NCBI GenBank assembly: GCA_964636485.1 | Contig: CAZWSO010000052.1 | Coordinates: forward strand, 1-15,845 | Origin: CAYXRS01 sp964636485 | Lineage (GTDB): Bacteria > Gemmatimonadota > Gemmatimonadetes > Gemmatimonadales > Gemmatimonadaceae | DNA length: 15,845 bases | Direction of reading: 5' to 3' | In this document: one piece after another, positions 7,601-15,161 of the stretch | How the letters are laid out: each line of letters begins with the position of its first letter | Position numbering within the stretch: the stretch's first letter is position 1 | The notes under the pieces: model-generated | What the model saw: the letters and a program-made list of their open reading frames with translations, nothing else | Database searches by the model: none | What the model was told of the DNA's origin: nothing | Translations under genes and position numbers: made by a program

Positions 7601-9105
7601 ATCACGTGGGGGCGGCAGCGCCCTCTCCACCATCAGATCAGAGCTCTCCGGCCAGCGCGACATCCTGGGCGTCATCATGGCGGGCGGCGTATGGTGCGCA
7701 CTGGTGGCTGGACCTCGGCGCGATCGCGCTCGTGTTCCTTGCTGTGGGTGCCATGTTCCCGCTGCGCGATCCCGACCTGCCGCAGCACCTCGCGATCGGC
7801 GAGTGGATCATTCGTCACGGCCACGTTCCGGTGGTGGAACCGTTCGCCTGGACGAGAGAAGGCGCGCCGTACTTTGCCTATTCGCATCTGCTGCAGGTCA
7901 CCTACTACCTCATCATGTCCACGCTTGGGCCGGCGGGGCTCAGGCTGCTGAACGGGTTGATGGTGGTGAGCGCCGCCGCGGCGGTGGCGTACATGGGCCA
8001 CGTGTACAGGTGGCGGCCATCGGTGACGCTCGCCGTTTCCGGCTACACCGTAGTTGTGGCTCTGCTGATAGTGGGGCACCTGCGCCCTCAGATCGTGCTG
8101 CTCACGGCGATGCCTCTGGCGTGGGCATTTACCAGACGCTTGCTCTCGCCGGACGGAACGCTCTGGTTCGGCGCGGGCCTCCTGGCCGCGAGCGCACTCG
8201 CCGCTAACTCGCATCTCTTCTTTCCCCTGACCGCTGCTCCGTTGACGCTCGCCCTGGCGGAAGCACGCGTTCCCTTCCGGCGCGCGGCGTTCGCGGCGGG
8301 CTGCGTGCTTATCGGCTGGATGTGTACGCCGTACGCCATGCACTGGCCGGATGTTTTTCGACTGAACTTTGGGCATAATGCGCTGCTCCAGTGGCCGTCC
8401 CCGATTCAAGAGTTCACGCCAGGTTTTACCACGAACCCTCTGGTAGTCGCGATCGCGAGCCCACTGGCGCTGCTGCCATGGGCCATGCACAGGGCGTCGT
8501 TGCGGACGCGGGAGCACGTGCTGTTCGCGGCGCTCTGGCTGGTGGGGCTCGTAGCTTTCGGCGTCGCCGTTCGTCTGCTCGTGATCTGGTGGCTGCTGAT
8601 CCTGCCNNNNNNNNNNNNNNNNNNNNNNNNNNNNNNNNNNNNNNNNNNNNNNNNNNNNNNNNNNNNNNNNNNNNNNNNNNNNNNNNNNNNNNNNNNNNNN
8701 NNNNNNGCTGCTACCGGCAAGGTTTTCACGACCTTCTCGTATGGCAGCCATCTCACGTGGCGCCTGCCTGGTTATTCGGTGTCGATCGATGGCAGAACGA
8801 TCTATCCGGATTCGGTTGCGCGCGCGGAGATGTATGTGCGGGCCGCCGTCGAGCCGCCGTCAGTGGGTCCATGGAAAGAGGCGGATCTGGCAATTCTTCC
8901 GACGCACTATCGGGCGGCAAGCATTCTCGATACGACAACTGGATGGCGAAAAGTCGCCGTGCGCGCCGCCGAGGTCAGGCGTGCGCCGGAGGTGGGGCTC
9001 TGGGTGAGCGAACGCTGGTGGCAGCGGTGGGGCGCCCGATCACTGCCGGACGCGCCCCAGATGGTGCACTACCGGACCGTCTACGAAGAAGCCTGTTCTG
9101 AGTAA
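7597..9105 (+). CDS. Multi-TM protein resembling GT-C glycosyltransferases (interrupted by a sequence gap)
   Basis: This polytopic membrane protein has a Ser/Pro-rich N-terminus (about 1-34) and a first TM helix near 36-56. An extracytoplasmic loop then carries 'DPDLPQHLAIGEW' from residue 58, with further TM helices after it. The acidic motif after TM1 and the pattern 'HVPVVEPFAWT' fit a widespread uncharacterised membrane family of 'DPDLxxHL' proteins with GT-C-like topology. The part after the gap has the family's soluble end: 'SYGSHLTWRLPGY' and 'SIDGRTIYPDS'. Bases 8607-8706 are N, hiding some 34 codons if the stated gap length is right; frame agrees on both sides at that length. The ATG shares ATGA with the upstream stop, so it is coupled to the TPR gene. 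Enzymatic activity is not shown; a role in modifying pilus or surface components is inferred from the operon only. Confidence 0.7.
   Translation: MNHVGAAAPSPPSDQSSPASATSWASSWRAAYGAHWWLDLGAIALVFLAVGAMFPLRDPDLPQHLAIGEWIIRHGHVPVVEPFAWTREGAPYFAYSHLLQVTYYLIMSTLGPAGLRLLNGLMVVSAAAAVAYMGHVYRWRPSVTLAVSGYTVVVALLIVGHLRPQIVLLTAMPLAWAFTRRLLSPDGTLWFGAGLLAASALAANSHLFFPLTAAPLTLALAEARVPFRRAAFAAGCVLIGWMCTPYAMHWPDVFRLNFGHNALLQWPSPIQEFTPGFTTNPLVVAIASPLALLPWAMHRASLRTREHVLFAALWLVGLVAFGVAVRLLVIWWLLILXXXXXXXXXXXXXXXXXXXXXXXXXXXXXXXXXXAATGKVFTTFSYGSHLTWRLPGYSVSIDGRTIYPDSVARAEMYVRAAVEPPSVGPWKEADLAILPTHYRAASILDTTTGWRKVAVRAAEVRRAPEVGLWVSERWWQRWGARSLPDAPQMVHYRTVYEEACSE
8607..8706. other. Assembly gap of 100 N
   Basis: Exactly 100 undetermined bases, the conventional length for a gap of unknown size. 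The sequences on its two sides are not duplicated, so real sequence is probably missing here. It lies in the membrane-protein gene 7597-9105. Confidence 0.97.
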
Positions 9106-9112
9106 TCGGCCG

Positions 9113-10429
9113 TCAGCGCGCGCTGCGAAGCCAGTGCATCACCTGCCTGGCGGACGGCCGCTTACCCTGAATCAGGAGGCCGACCCGATAGATCCTCGCG
9201 GCGACGAAGATCGTCGCGTAGCACCCGCAGATGAGCGTCACGAAGGAGAGCCACATGTCTGAGCTCGGAAGCGAGATCACGCTCATTCGCAGCGGCACGA
9301 CGATGGGAGAGGAGAATGGAAGAACGGAAAGCACGTGGGCCAGCGTGCCCTGCGGCGCGGAGAGAATCAGAGGGAGGAACATGATACTCATCGCCAGCAG
9401 GAGCAAAATGGGGATCTGCGCTTGTTGCGCGTCCGTTTCATTGCTCACCATCGCCCCCACTGCCGCAAAGAGACCGGCGTAGAAGGTGTAGCCGAGCACG
9501 AAGAATAAGACGAGTATGGCAAGCTCCGATGCGGCGATGGCGGGGAGTTGCAGGGGGAGGGTGCCGACTCCCATCGCTCCGAGCAGGGGTTCTCGCGCGC
9601 GAAGCAGCAGTGCACCGGCGCCGAGCCAGATGGCCATCTGTGTCAGGCCCACCGCTCCCACGCCGAGCACCTTGCCGGTGAGGAGCTGGGTGGCGCTCAC
9701 GCTCGAGACCACCACTTCCGCCACGCGCGTCTGCTTCTCATCGAGAACGCCACGCAGAACGTTCTGCCCGTACAGGAAGATCGAGAAGTAAAGGAGGACC
9801 GCGACCAGAAGCGCGAACACGATGCTCACCTGTCCCGATCGCTCCGCGCCTTCGCCTCCGACCCGGCGCGCGTCGAGCCGCAGGTTCATGCCGGCAAGGC
9901 CGCTGGCATCCCGCGGCATGAGGCCGAGCTGCTCCAGGCGAACAGTGGTGACTTCGCGGCGCACGATGTCCTGGAGCCGGGCCATGTCCGCCGCCGCGGT
10001 TGCGTTATGACCTACGTAGATGAGCTCGCGACCGGCCAGCGTGCGGTCGGTGAGTCGCAGATATCCCTGATAGGCGCGTGCCGCCACCGCCCTGGCAGCG
10101 GCAGATTCGGCCTCTGAAATCTGCGTCGGCGATACCGCTCGCACGTTCGCGCGCGTCGTGTCGCCCAGAATACCACCACCAAGAGCAGCGCCGATCCGTC
10201 TGCCGACCGCTGTGCCCGTGGCGTCGAGAATGATGATACGGTCGATGTCTCTCGACGGCTGAGTGCGAGAGGCCATCCATTGCGGGAGGAGCAGGAGGAG
10301 GGCGATCATCGCGGGCCCGAACAGCGTGGATATGACGAACCAGCGGCTTCGGACTCGCTCCATGTACTCGCGAGCGGTGATCGCCCGCAGCTTGGGAAAC
10401 AGCAGCCACCTGAGGCTAACCCTGGCCAC
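9113..10429 (-). CDS. natB: ABC-2 exporter permease, NatB-like
   Basis: This is the membrane subunit of an ABC-2 type exporter. The 438-residue protein has a short cytoplasmic start, 'ITAREYMERVRSRWFVIST', with TM1 at about 31-50. A large extracytoplasmic domain (about 52-195) follows, including 'RIIILDATGTAVGRRI'. Then comes a cluster of about five TM helices beginning near 'VFALLVAVLLYFSIFLYGQ'. The segment 'VLDEKQTRVAEVVVSSV', followed by 'LLTGKVLGVG', is characteristic of NatB/YhaP-type permeases. NatAB in Bacillus exports sodium; substrate here is unknown and the symbol is by family only. The GTG start lies inside the end of the ATPase gene (14-base overlap) and is preceded by GAGGAGGGG, so the two are co-translated. 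Its end faces the plus-strand pilus operon with 7 bases between the stops. Confidence 0.88.
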   Translation of the reverse strand: MARVSLRWLLFPKLRAITAREYMERVRSRWFVISTLFGPAMIALLLLLPQWMASRTQPSRDIDRIIILDATGTAVGRRIGAALGGGILGDTTRANVRAVSPTQISEAESAAARAVAARAYQGYLRLTDRTLAGRELIYVGHNATAAADMARLQDIVRREVTTVRLEQLGLMPRDASGLAGMNLRLDARRVGGEGAERSGQVSIVFALLVAVLLYFSIFLYGQNVLRGVLDEKQTRVAEVVVSSVSATQLLTGKVLGVGAVGLTQMAIWLGAGALLLRAREPLLGAMGVGTLPLQLPAIAASELAILVLFFVLGYTFYAGLFAAVGAMVSNETDAQQAQIPILLLLAMSIMFLPLILSAPQGTLAHVLSVLPFSSPIVVPLRMSVISLPSSDMWLSFVTLICGCYATIFVAARIYRVGLLIQGKRPSARQVMHWLRSAR

Positions 10430-11387
10430 TCATCCCCTCCTCGATGCCGGCGGCTCCCACGTGCTGAAGGAAGATCTGGTGGAGCGATGGTTGAATGAGC
10501 TCAAAGCGGGAGATTGACGCGCCTGCCGCCACCAGGCGACGAAGCAGCTCCTGCGAGCTGCCGGAGGGAGTCAGCTCAACCTCGAAAAAACGGTTCGAGT
10601 CGTCCACGCGGTGCACGAGCCGGCGATCCGACAGGACAGCCGAGACGTCCGGACTCATCCCATTGGTGAGAGCGACGGCGACGTGCTGTCCACCGAAGGA
10701 ACCTCTCACCTGCGAAATCTCGCCATCGAGGACTTTCTCGCCTCGGGCGATGATGCAGACGGCGTCGCACATCCGCTCGGCATTGTCCATCATGTGAGTG
10801 CTGAAGATTACCGTCTTCCCAGCTCGCTTCAGCTCCACCACGGTGTCCTTGAGTGACTGCGCGTTGATCGGATCGAGGCCGCTGAAAGGCTCATCGAGCA
10901 CGATGAGCTCCGGGTCGTGAAGCAGCGTCGCGATGAACTGAACCTTCTGCTGCATTCCGCGTGAAAGTTCGTCGACCTTAGCCTTCCCCCAATCGTTGCC
11001 GGCGCCGCGCAGGCCGACCCGTTCCATCCAGTAGTCGATGCGCCGGTCCGCGTCACGCCGTCCGACCCCCTTCAGCGCGGCCAGGAAAACGAGAACGCGG
11101 CGGACCTGCATCTTTCGATACAGTCCGCGCTCCTCGGGCAGGTATCCGACTCGGTCGGTTATCCCTCGCCGATGACTCTGGATTCCGAAGATGTGAATGG
11201 TCCCCGTGTCCGGCCCGAGGATGTTGAGCAGCATACGGATGGTGGTGGTCTTCCCGGCTCCGTTCGGGCCGAGCAGGCCGTACACCGTCCCCTCGGGCAC
11301 GCGAAGCGACAGCCCGCGAACGGCCACGAAGTCGGCGTAACTCTTGGAAACGTCGTCGAACTCGACTGCCGCGGGGGGAAGAGTCAC
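10416..11387 (-). CDS. natA: ABC transporter ATPase, NatA-like
   Basis: This is the nucleotide-binding subunit that drives the adjoining permease. The 323-residue protein has all motifs: Walker A GPNGAGKT (40-47), 'YLPEERGLY' in the Q-loop region (82-90), signature LSRGMQQ (141-147), Walker B LIVLDEP (161-167) and the H-loop His198. 'YLPEERGLY' and a C-terminal extension of about 100 residues (DUF4162-like) are typical of the NatA/YhaQ group. The start is a GTG at 11387 with an in-frame TGA immediately upstream, so it cannot begin earlier. No Shine-Dalgarno is visible there, so the message may be leaderless or weakly initiated. It overlaps the permease by 14 bases and is divergent from the glycosyltransferase gene at 11855 across a 467-base spacer. 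Confidence 0.93.
   Translation of the reverse strand: MTLPPAAVEFDDVSKSYADFVAVRGLSLRVPEGTVYGLLGPNGAGKTTTIRMLLNILGPDTGTIHIFGIQSHRRGITDRVGYLPEERGLYRKMQVRRVLVFLAALKGVGRRDADRRIDYWMERVGLRGAGNDWGKAKVDELSRGMQQKVQFIATLLHDPELIVLDEPFSGLDPINAQSLKDTVVELKRAGKTVIFSTHMMDNAERMCDAVCIIARGEKVLDGEISQVRGSFGGQHVAVALTNGMSPDVSAVLSDRRLVHRVDDSNRFFEVELTPSGSSQELLRRLVAAGASISRFELIQPSLHQIFLQHVGAAGIEEGMSGQG
10434..10442 (-). promoter_or_regulatory. Shine-Dalgarno for the NatB-like permease
   Basis: On the minus strand GAGGAGGGG ends 4 bases before the GTG at 10429. It lies within the last codons of the ATPase gene and supports the overlapping GTG start. An ATG at 10433 abuts it too closely and is in the ATPase reading frame. 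Confidence 0.7.
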
Positions 11388-11854
11388 TCACGAAGGGATC
11401 AGAAGCCTGAAGCGCCGCTCTGATCGGACGTGAGCGGCCCCAATATCTAAAGATGCATGGTACGGCGGTTGGCCGACAAGTACAGCCGAGCTGAAATTGC
11501 TCCAGGGGCGCACCGTTTTCCGGCCACCCGCGGGTCGCCTCGCTATATGCCTCGGCACATCTCGGAACGGCCACCGAACCACGTCCCGAATGAGCGTCAG
11601 CACCGGGGATATGGCGACCATCGAGGACGAGCGACACAGGTCTTTGTTCGCCCCAGCCCGATTCAACTATCTCCGCGGAGCCCTCTGAGCCAGCCCTTGC
11701 CGCCGGCAAGCATCCCGGGGCCAATCACGACGCCCAGTCACTCCGATTGCGATGATCGCCACGCCGGTGGATCTTGAGGGGCCGCCCCAATGCCTTCTCA
11801 GCGCTGCCGGCGCGCCTGACCGGGAGCCAATGATAGACCAGGATCCAGACAGCA
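11388..11854. other. Divergent intergenic region, 467 bases, no gene supported
   Basis: This lies between the minus-strand ABC operon and the plus-strand glycosyltransferase, so promoters for both should be here. I found no clear -35/-10 pair on either strand. Open frames inside it (for example 11457-11777 plus) are Pro/Arg/Ser-rich and look like chance high-GC frames. A short GGGGC-C-GCCCC palindrome occurs at about 11777-11787 but lacks a T-run. No RNA gene is recognised. Confidence 0.6.
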
Positions 11855-12864
11855 ATGCTCAAGACGTCATCAATCCATGAGTCGAACGTGAGCAGCGATG
11901 GCACGAGAGCAAGACTGAGCGTCATCGTACCCTGCTACAACGAGCGAAACACCATCGATCGTGCTCTCGACGAGCTCCATGGTTTACGCGAGAGGTTGGC
12001 GGCGAGGGCCATCACTTATGAGATCGTGATAGTGGACGATGCGTCGACCGACGGCACCGCCCAGTACCTCACGGAGCGATTGGGTGCCCACCTCGGCGAG
12101 TTCGTGCTGGTTCGCCACCAGGCTAACCGCGGCAAGGGCGCCGCCATTCAGAGTGCGCGGGCTCACGTCAGCGGCGATATCGTCATCATTCAGGACGCCG
12201 ACCTCGAGTACAATCCATCGGATATCCCGGCCATCATCGGGCCCATACTGGATGGCCGTGCCGACGCAGTAGTCGGATCAAGGTTTGCCGGGGCGGGCGC
12301 GCACCGCGTGCTCTACTTCTGGCATCGCGTGGCGAACGGAATGCTGACACTCTTCTCCAACATGATGACCGATCTCAATCTCACCGATATGGAGGTCGGT
12401 TACAAGGCATTCTCGCGTAACGCTTTCCTGACGATGGCACTAACGAGCCAGCGCTTCGGGATCGAACCCGAGATCGTCGCGCGCCTTTCTCAAATGGGAG
12501 CCCGGGTCTATGAGGTTCCAATCAGCTATCACGGACGCACGTATCAGGAAGGCAAGAAGATCACATGGCGTGATGGAGTAGCGGCTGTATATCACATTGT
12601 ACGTGCGGGTCTGACAGCCAGATCACAGCCGAGACTTCAGCAGCNNNNNNNNNNNNNNNNNNNNNNNNNNNNNNNNNNNNNNNNNNNNNNNNNNNNNNNN
12701 NNNNNNNNNNNNNNNNNNNNNNNNNNNNNNNNNNNNNNNNNNNNTATCACATTGTACGTGCGGGTCTGACAGCCAGATCACAGCCGAGACTTCAGCAGCA
12801 CACGCGTGGCCAGCGGCACACTGCTGTACCAGCAAAGAGTGTGTCTCGCGCGCCCAGCGATTAG
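11855..12864 (+). CDS. Family 2 glycosyltransferase, DPM/DPG-synthase-like (interrupted by a false gap)
   Basis: This enzyme is predicted to transfer a sugar from a nucleotide donor to a polyprenyl phosphate at the cytoplasmic face of the membrane. It has a GT-A fold: 'SVIVPCYNER' (22-31), 'IVIVDDASTDGT' with Asp61-Asp62, 'NRGKGAAIQ' (91-99), the metal-binding DAD at 114-116, GSRF (141-144), 'EVGYKAF' (180-186) and 'FGIEPEIVARL'. This set is typical of DPM_DPG-synthase-like enzymes. No TM helix follows the catalytic part. As deposited, 100 N interrupt the gene at 12645. The 55 bases before and after the N are identical; merging them continues the frame for 21 more codons to a TAG at 12862-12864, giving a 284-residue protein of normal size. 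The ATG at 11855 has only a weak AGGA upstream. Substrate sugar is unknown. Confidence 0.9.
12590..12644 (+). repeat. 55-base direct repeat, copy 1 (left edge of gap)
   Basis: Identical base for base to 12745-12799 and ends exactly where the N run begins. It is best explained as the shared end of two contigs that were not merged, not as a biological repeat. Confidence 0.95.
12645..12744. other. Assembly gap of 100 N (probably spurious)
   Basis: Exactly 100 N between two identical 55-base sequences. Removing the N and one copy (155 bases) gives a continuous reading frame through the glycosyltransferase. Confidence 0.95.
12745..12799 (+). repeat. 55-base direct repeat, copy 2 (right edge of gap)
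   Basis: Exact second copy of 12590-12644, beginning at the first base after the N run. See the gap entry for the interpretation. Confidence 0.95.
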
Positions 12865-12981
12865 AAAAAGCTGCTCTCACGACCAATGGGACGGCAGTGA
12901 TGTCGCGTATCGTCCACGGTAGCCTTGCTTCTGCTCAGCCGTCGACTGCCGCTCCAGGAAGGATTCCCGTGACTGCTGCGG

Positions 12982-14646
12982 TCACTCTTCGAAGCGCATC
13001 GTGGCGTGAATTCCGCGACAGCCGATCTTCTGCCACCGCACTGGCGCTGGGGGGATGTGAGGCGATCCTGTTTGCGACGGAATCGAGAAGTCGTACAGCA
13101 TGGCCTTCGCACCGGGCCAGGATTCAGACGCCCGCTGCGTACCACGCAAATCGAGCAAGTCAGTGAGGACGGCGTCTTCGCCGAGCACCGGATGCGCGAT
13201 CACTACCCAAGCGCGGTCATGCGCGGCGATCAATGCAACGTCCTCAGCGTACTTTGCGGGCTGATCGCGGGCGCAGCGGCCCAGCAGAAGTGGACCTGAG
13301 GTGGAATCGTCGGCCAAACGATAGAAGGAGTATGGGTGACGGGCACCATAGTAGATGTAAAGAGCTTCTCCGAGCTGCCGCTCCGTTCGCACGTACTCCA
13401 GGGCCGGACGCAGTTCGTCCTCGTAGATCGGCAGAACGAGCGCCGCCGGGAGAACCGCGGGCACTGTCGCGATCACGACGACCGCGACGTGGAGCGCTCG
13501 GTGTTTTAACTGATCCAGGAGGTACGAAAGTCCTTCGCCAACGCCCAGGAGGACAATCGGTGCGAGGAAGAGCAGGACGCGTCCGGACATCCCCACACCT
13601 CCGATGCTCCAGGGATACAACATCGCGGCACTGGCTCCAAGCGTAGCGAGGAGGGGTCCAGCGGCCAGCGCGAACAGGACGGGGCGCCGTCGCGCTGACA
13701 TGATCATCCCAAGCATGAACAACACGACCAGCGGCAGAGCCGGTAATGCATTGAGCGTGCTGCCCACCAGTCGAAGCAGCGCACGCGGGTACCAGAGCCA
13801 TTGCTCGGGTGTGGCTGGTGGAAGTGGAGCGAACCCCGCAGCCCAGAAATCCAGCATGTACTCTCTCCCCTGTGGATCCAGGGTGTTCATTGCATAGATC
13901 ACGGCGGGCAGAGCCCCGATCGCCCAGATCGCGCCCGCCAGCACGACGCCGACGCTGCGGCCGTAATCGGCGCGTGCGATTGAGAGTAGCAGGAGACCGG
14001 CGAGCATCCCGGACGTGAGCAGCACCGATGGTTGCGACAGCAGCGAAGCGATACCCGCGGTGCAGCCGAACATGATCGAGTGAGCGCGAATCGAGCCGCT
14101 CGCGGCCAGTTGCGCTCCCATGCCCAGCAGTACGACTGCTGCGAGCACGTCCAGCGCGTATGGCTTTGCGAGGGCGGAGGCGAAGACAAGCGGCACCGAG
14201 CTCGCGAACAGCACCAAAACCCCGAGAAGCGCCAGACCGCTCAGGAACCGACGTGCCAGATGGTAGAAGAGCGGAACGGATGCGATGCCAGCGAGGAGCG
14301 GTATGATTCGCTGTACCTGTTCGCCGGTACCCATGAGGAGCATCGCGAGCTTCTGTAGCGCGAGGAAGCCGATAGGTGCCGTCTGTCCATGATCCAGCGG
14401 CTGCGTGAACAGCTCGAGCCAGCCACGGTCACGCAAGTTCAGGCTGAGCGCCGCTTCATCGATGTAGAGGGACCGATCTATAAAAAACTGCAGCAGCCGC
14501 AAGGCAATGCCGATGACGACGACGATTAGCGCGGCGGGTTCCACTCTCAGGCGCGAGAGCCCTCCGATCGAGGGCGAGTGAGCGGGCGATCGACGATCGG
14601 GAGCTGATACACCGCCTGTCATGAGGTCCGGCAGCCAGGCTGCCAT
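12982..14646 (-). CDS. GT-C membrane glycosyltransferase (family 39/ArnT-like)
   Basis: This polytopic protein of 554 residues is predicted to transfer a sugar from a lipid-phosphate donor on the outer face of the cytoplasmic membrane. After a 35-residue N-terminus and TM1 (about 38-55), the first external loop holds 'RSLYIDEAALSLNLRDRGW' with Asp63-Glu64, the expected GT-C acidic motif. 'QPLDHGQTAPIGFLALQK' follows (82-99). About ten more hydrophobic segments run to near residue 400, then a soluble C-terminal domain begins around 'YEDELRPALEYVRTERQ' and includes 'ALYIYYGARHPYSFY'. ATG at 14646 is preceded by GGAG at 9 bases. It converges on the family 2 glycosyltransferase, whose lipid-linked sugar product could be its donor. 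Acceptor is unknown. The end of the gene contains a weak GTGAC/GTCAC inverted repeat (12969-12985), not a convincing terminator. Confidence 0.85.
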   Translation of the reverse strand: MAAWLPDLMTGGVSAPDRRSPAHSPSIGGLSRLRVEPAALIVVVIGIALRLLQFFIDRSLYIDEAALSLNLRDRGWLELFTQPLDHGQTAPIGFLALQKLAMLLMGTGEQVQRIIPLLAGIASVPLFYHLARRFLSGLALLGVLVLFASSVPLVFASALAKPYALDVLAAVVLLGMGAQLAASGSIRAHSIMFGCTAGIASLLSQPSVLLTSGMLAGLLLLSIARADYGRSVGVVLAGAIWAIGALPAVIYAMNTLDPQGREYMLDFWAAGFAPLPPATPEQWLWYPRALLRLVGSTLNALPALPLVVLFMLGMIMSARRRPVLFALAAGPLLATLGASAAMLYPWSIGGVGMSGRVLLFLAPIVLLGVGEGLSYLLDQLKHRALHVAVVVIATVPAVLPAALVLPIYEDELRPALEYVRTERQLGEALYIYYGARHPYSFYRLADDSTSGPLLLGRCARDQPAKYAEDVALIAAHDRAWVVIAHPVLGEDAVLTDLLDLRGTQRASESWPGAKAMLYDFSIPSQTGSPHIPPAPVRWQKIGCRGIHATMRFEE

Positions 14647-14739
14647 AAGGGAGTCTCCGCTCGAGAATCGTCAACTCTCATCGCAATCGTGCGCGAGGGC
14701 GCATTGCCCATTATTTTGTGTGCTCCACTTCGCACGATC

Positions 14740-14760
14740 CTTGACGAGTGAGGTGTCAAG
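14740..14760 (+). repeat. Inverted repeat CTTGAC-N9-GTCAAG overlapping a possible ribosome binding site
   Basis: The two 6-base arms (14740-14745 and 14755-14760) are perfectly complementary. The loop carries GAGTGAGGT, whose AGGTG is the apparent Shine-Dalgarno for a TTG at 14761. It could be an operator or an RNA hairpin; the arms are short enough that chance is possible. Confidence 0.4.
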
Positions 14761-14886
14761 TTGGCAAGGAGCGATGAACTCGGCGCCGAACTCCGTGTGT
14801 ACCTTGTCGTGCTCGTTGCGAGCCTTCTTCTGTCCGGGCTCGGCGCGCTCGCCCAACGCAATCCGAGAACGATAGCGGTCGAGTGA
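14761..14886 (+). CDS. Possible small membrane protein of 41 residues (TTG start)
   Basis: I do not recognise this. The frame begins with a charged stretch 'MARSDELGAELRVY', then a strongly hydrophobic helix 'LVVLVASLLLSGLGALA', and ends 'QRNPRTIAVE'. This is the layout of a single-pass membrane peptide or an uncleaved signal anchor. An in-frame stop lies just upstream at 14749-14751, and AGGTG is 5 bases before the TTG. The hydrophobic run and the initiation site are more than the other frames of this spacer offer. It could also be the surviving N-terminus of a degraded larger membrane protein, since nothing coherent follows the stop. Confidence 0.35.
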   Translation: MARSDELGAELRVYLVVLVASLLLSGLGALAQRNPRTIAVE

Positions 14887-15161
14887 ACGCCTGCACTAGT
14901 GCGACGCTGTCATGGAGAAGCCAGCTGGCACAGGGCTCGGCAGCCAATGCCCTGCCGCCGAGCTTTGGCGGGAAGAATGCACGGCGATCCGGTGCCGAAT
15001 GAACAGTGAAGTGATACAGCAGAGCACCGTGGACGGTCTCCGCCTGATGCTGCGTTACACACCACTTGACGAAAGCTCGGCTGAGAATCATTATGACTGC
15101 ACTGCTAAGCCGCCCCTCGAGGCGTCTGCCTCGGCGACTTGATCGTTCCTCTCCACGACCT

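Noticed and set aside
7380..8207. 275-codon plus-strand frame across the end of the TPR gene and the start of the membrane protein gene
   Set aside because: Arg/Ala/Gly/Cys-rich with no motif, and it overlaps two well-supported genes joined by an ATGA overlap.
7675..8751. 358-codon minus-strand frame spanning the first gap
   Set aside because: Antisense to the membrane protein, charged low-complexity content, and continuous only because N bases cannot encode stops.
11053..11724. 223-codon minus-strand frame over the ABC ATPase start and the intergenic region
   Set aside because: Half of it shadows the ATPase in another frame; the rest is Arg/Ser/Pro/Gly-rich without motifs.
11725..11925. 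66-codon minus-strand frame with a hydrophobic stretch near its start
   Set aside because: Looks TM-like, but it overlaps the essential N-terminus of the family 2 glycosyltransferase, has no good start site and loses hydrophobicity after about 30 residues.
12590..12799. The 55-base direct repeat as a biological duplication or mobile-element target duplication
   Set aside because: Far too long for a target-site duplication, and the copies end exactly at the N run; contig-end overlap explains it.
14756..15091. 111-codon minus-strand frame in the same spacer
   Set aside because: Mixed His/Arg/Ala composition without a domain; it would run antisense through the better small ORF.
14912..15142. 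76-codon plus-strand frame in the spacer before the small membrane protein
   Set aside because: No ribosome binding site of note, no hydrophobic or conserved pattern, and nothing recognisable.
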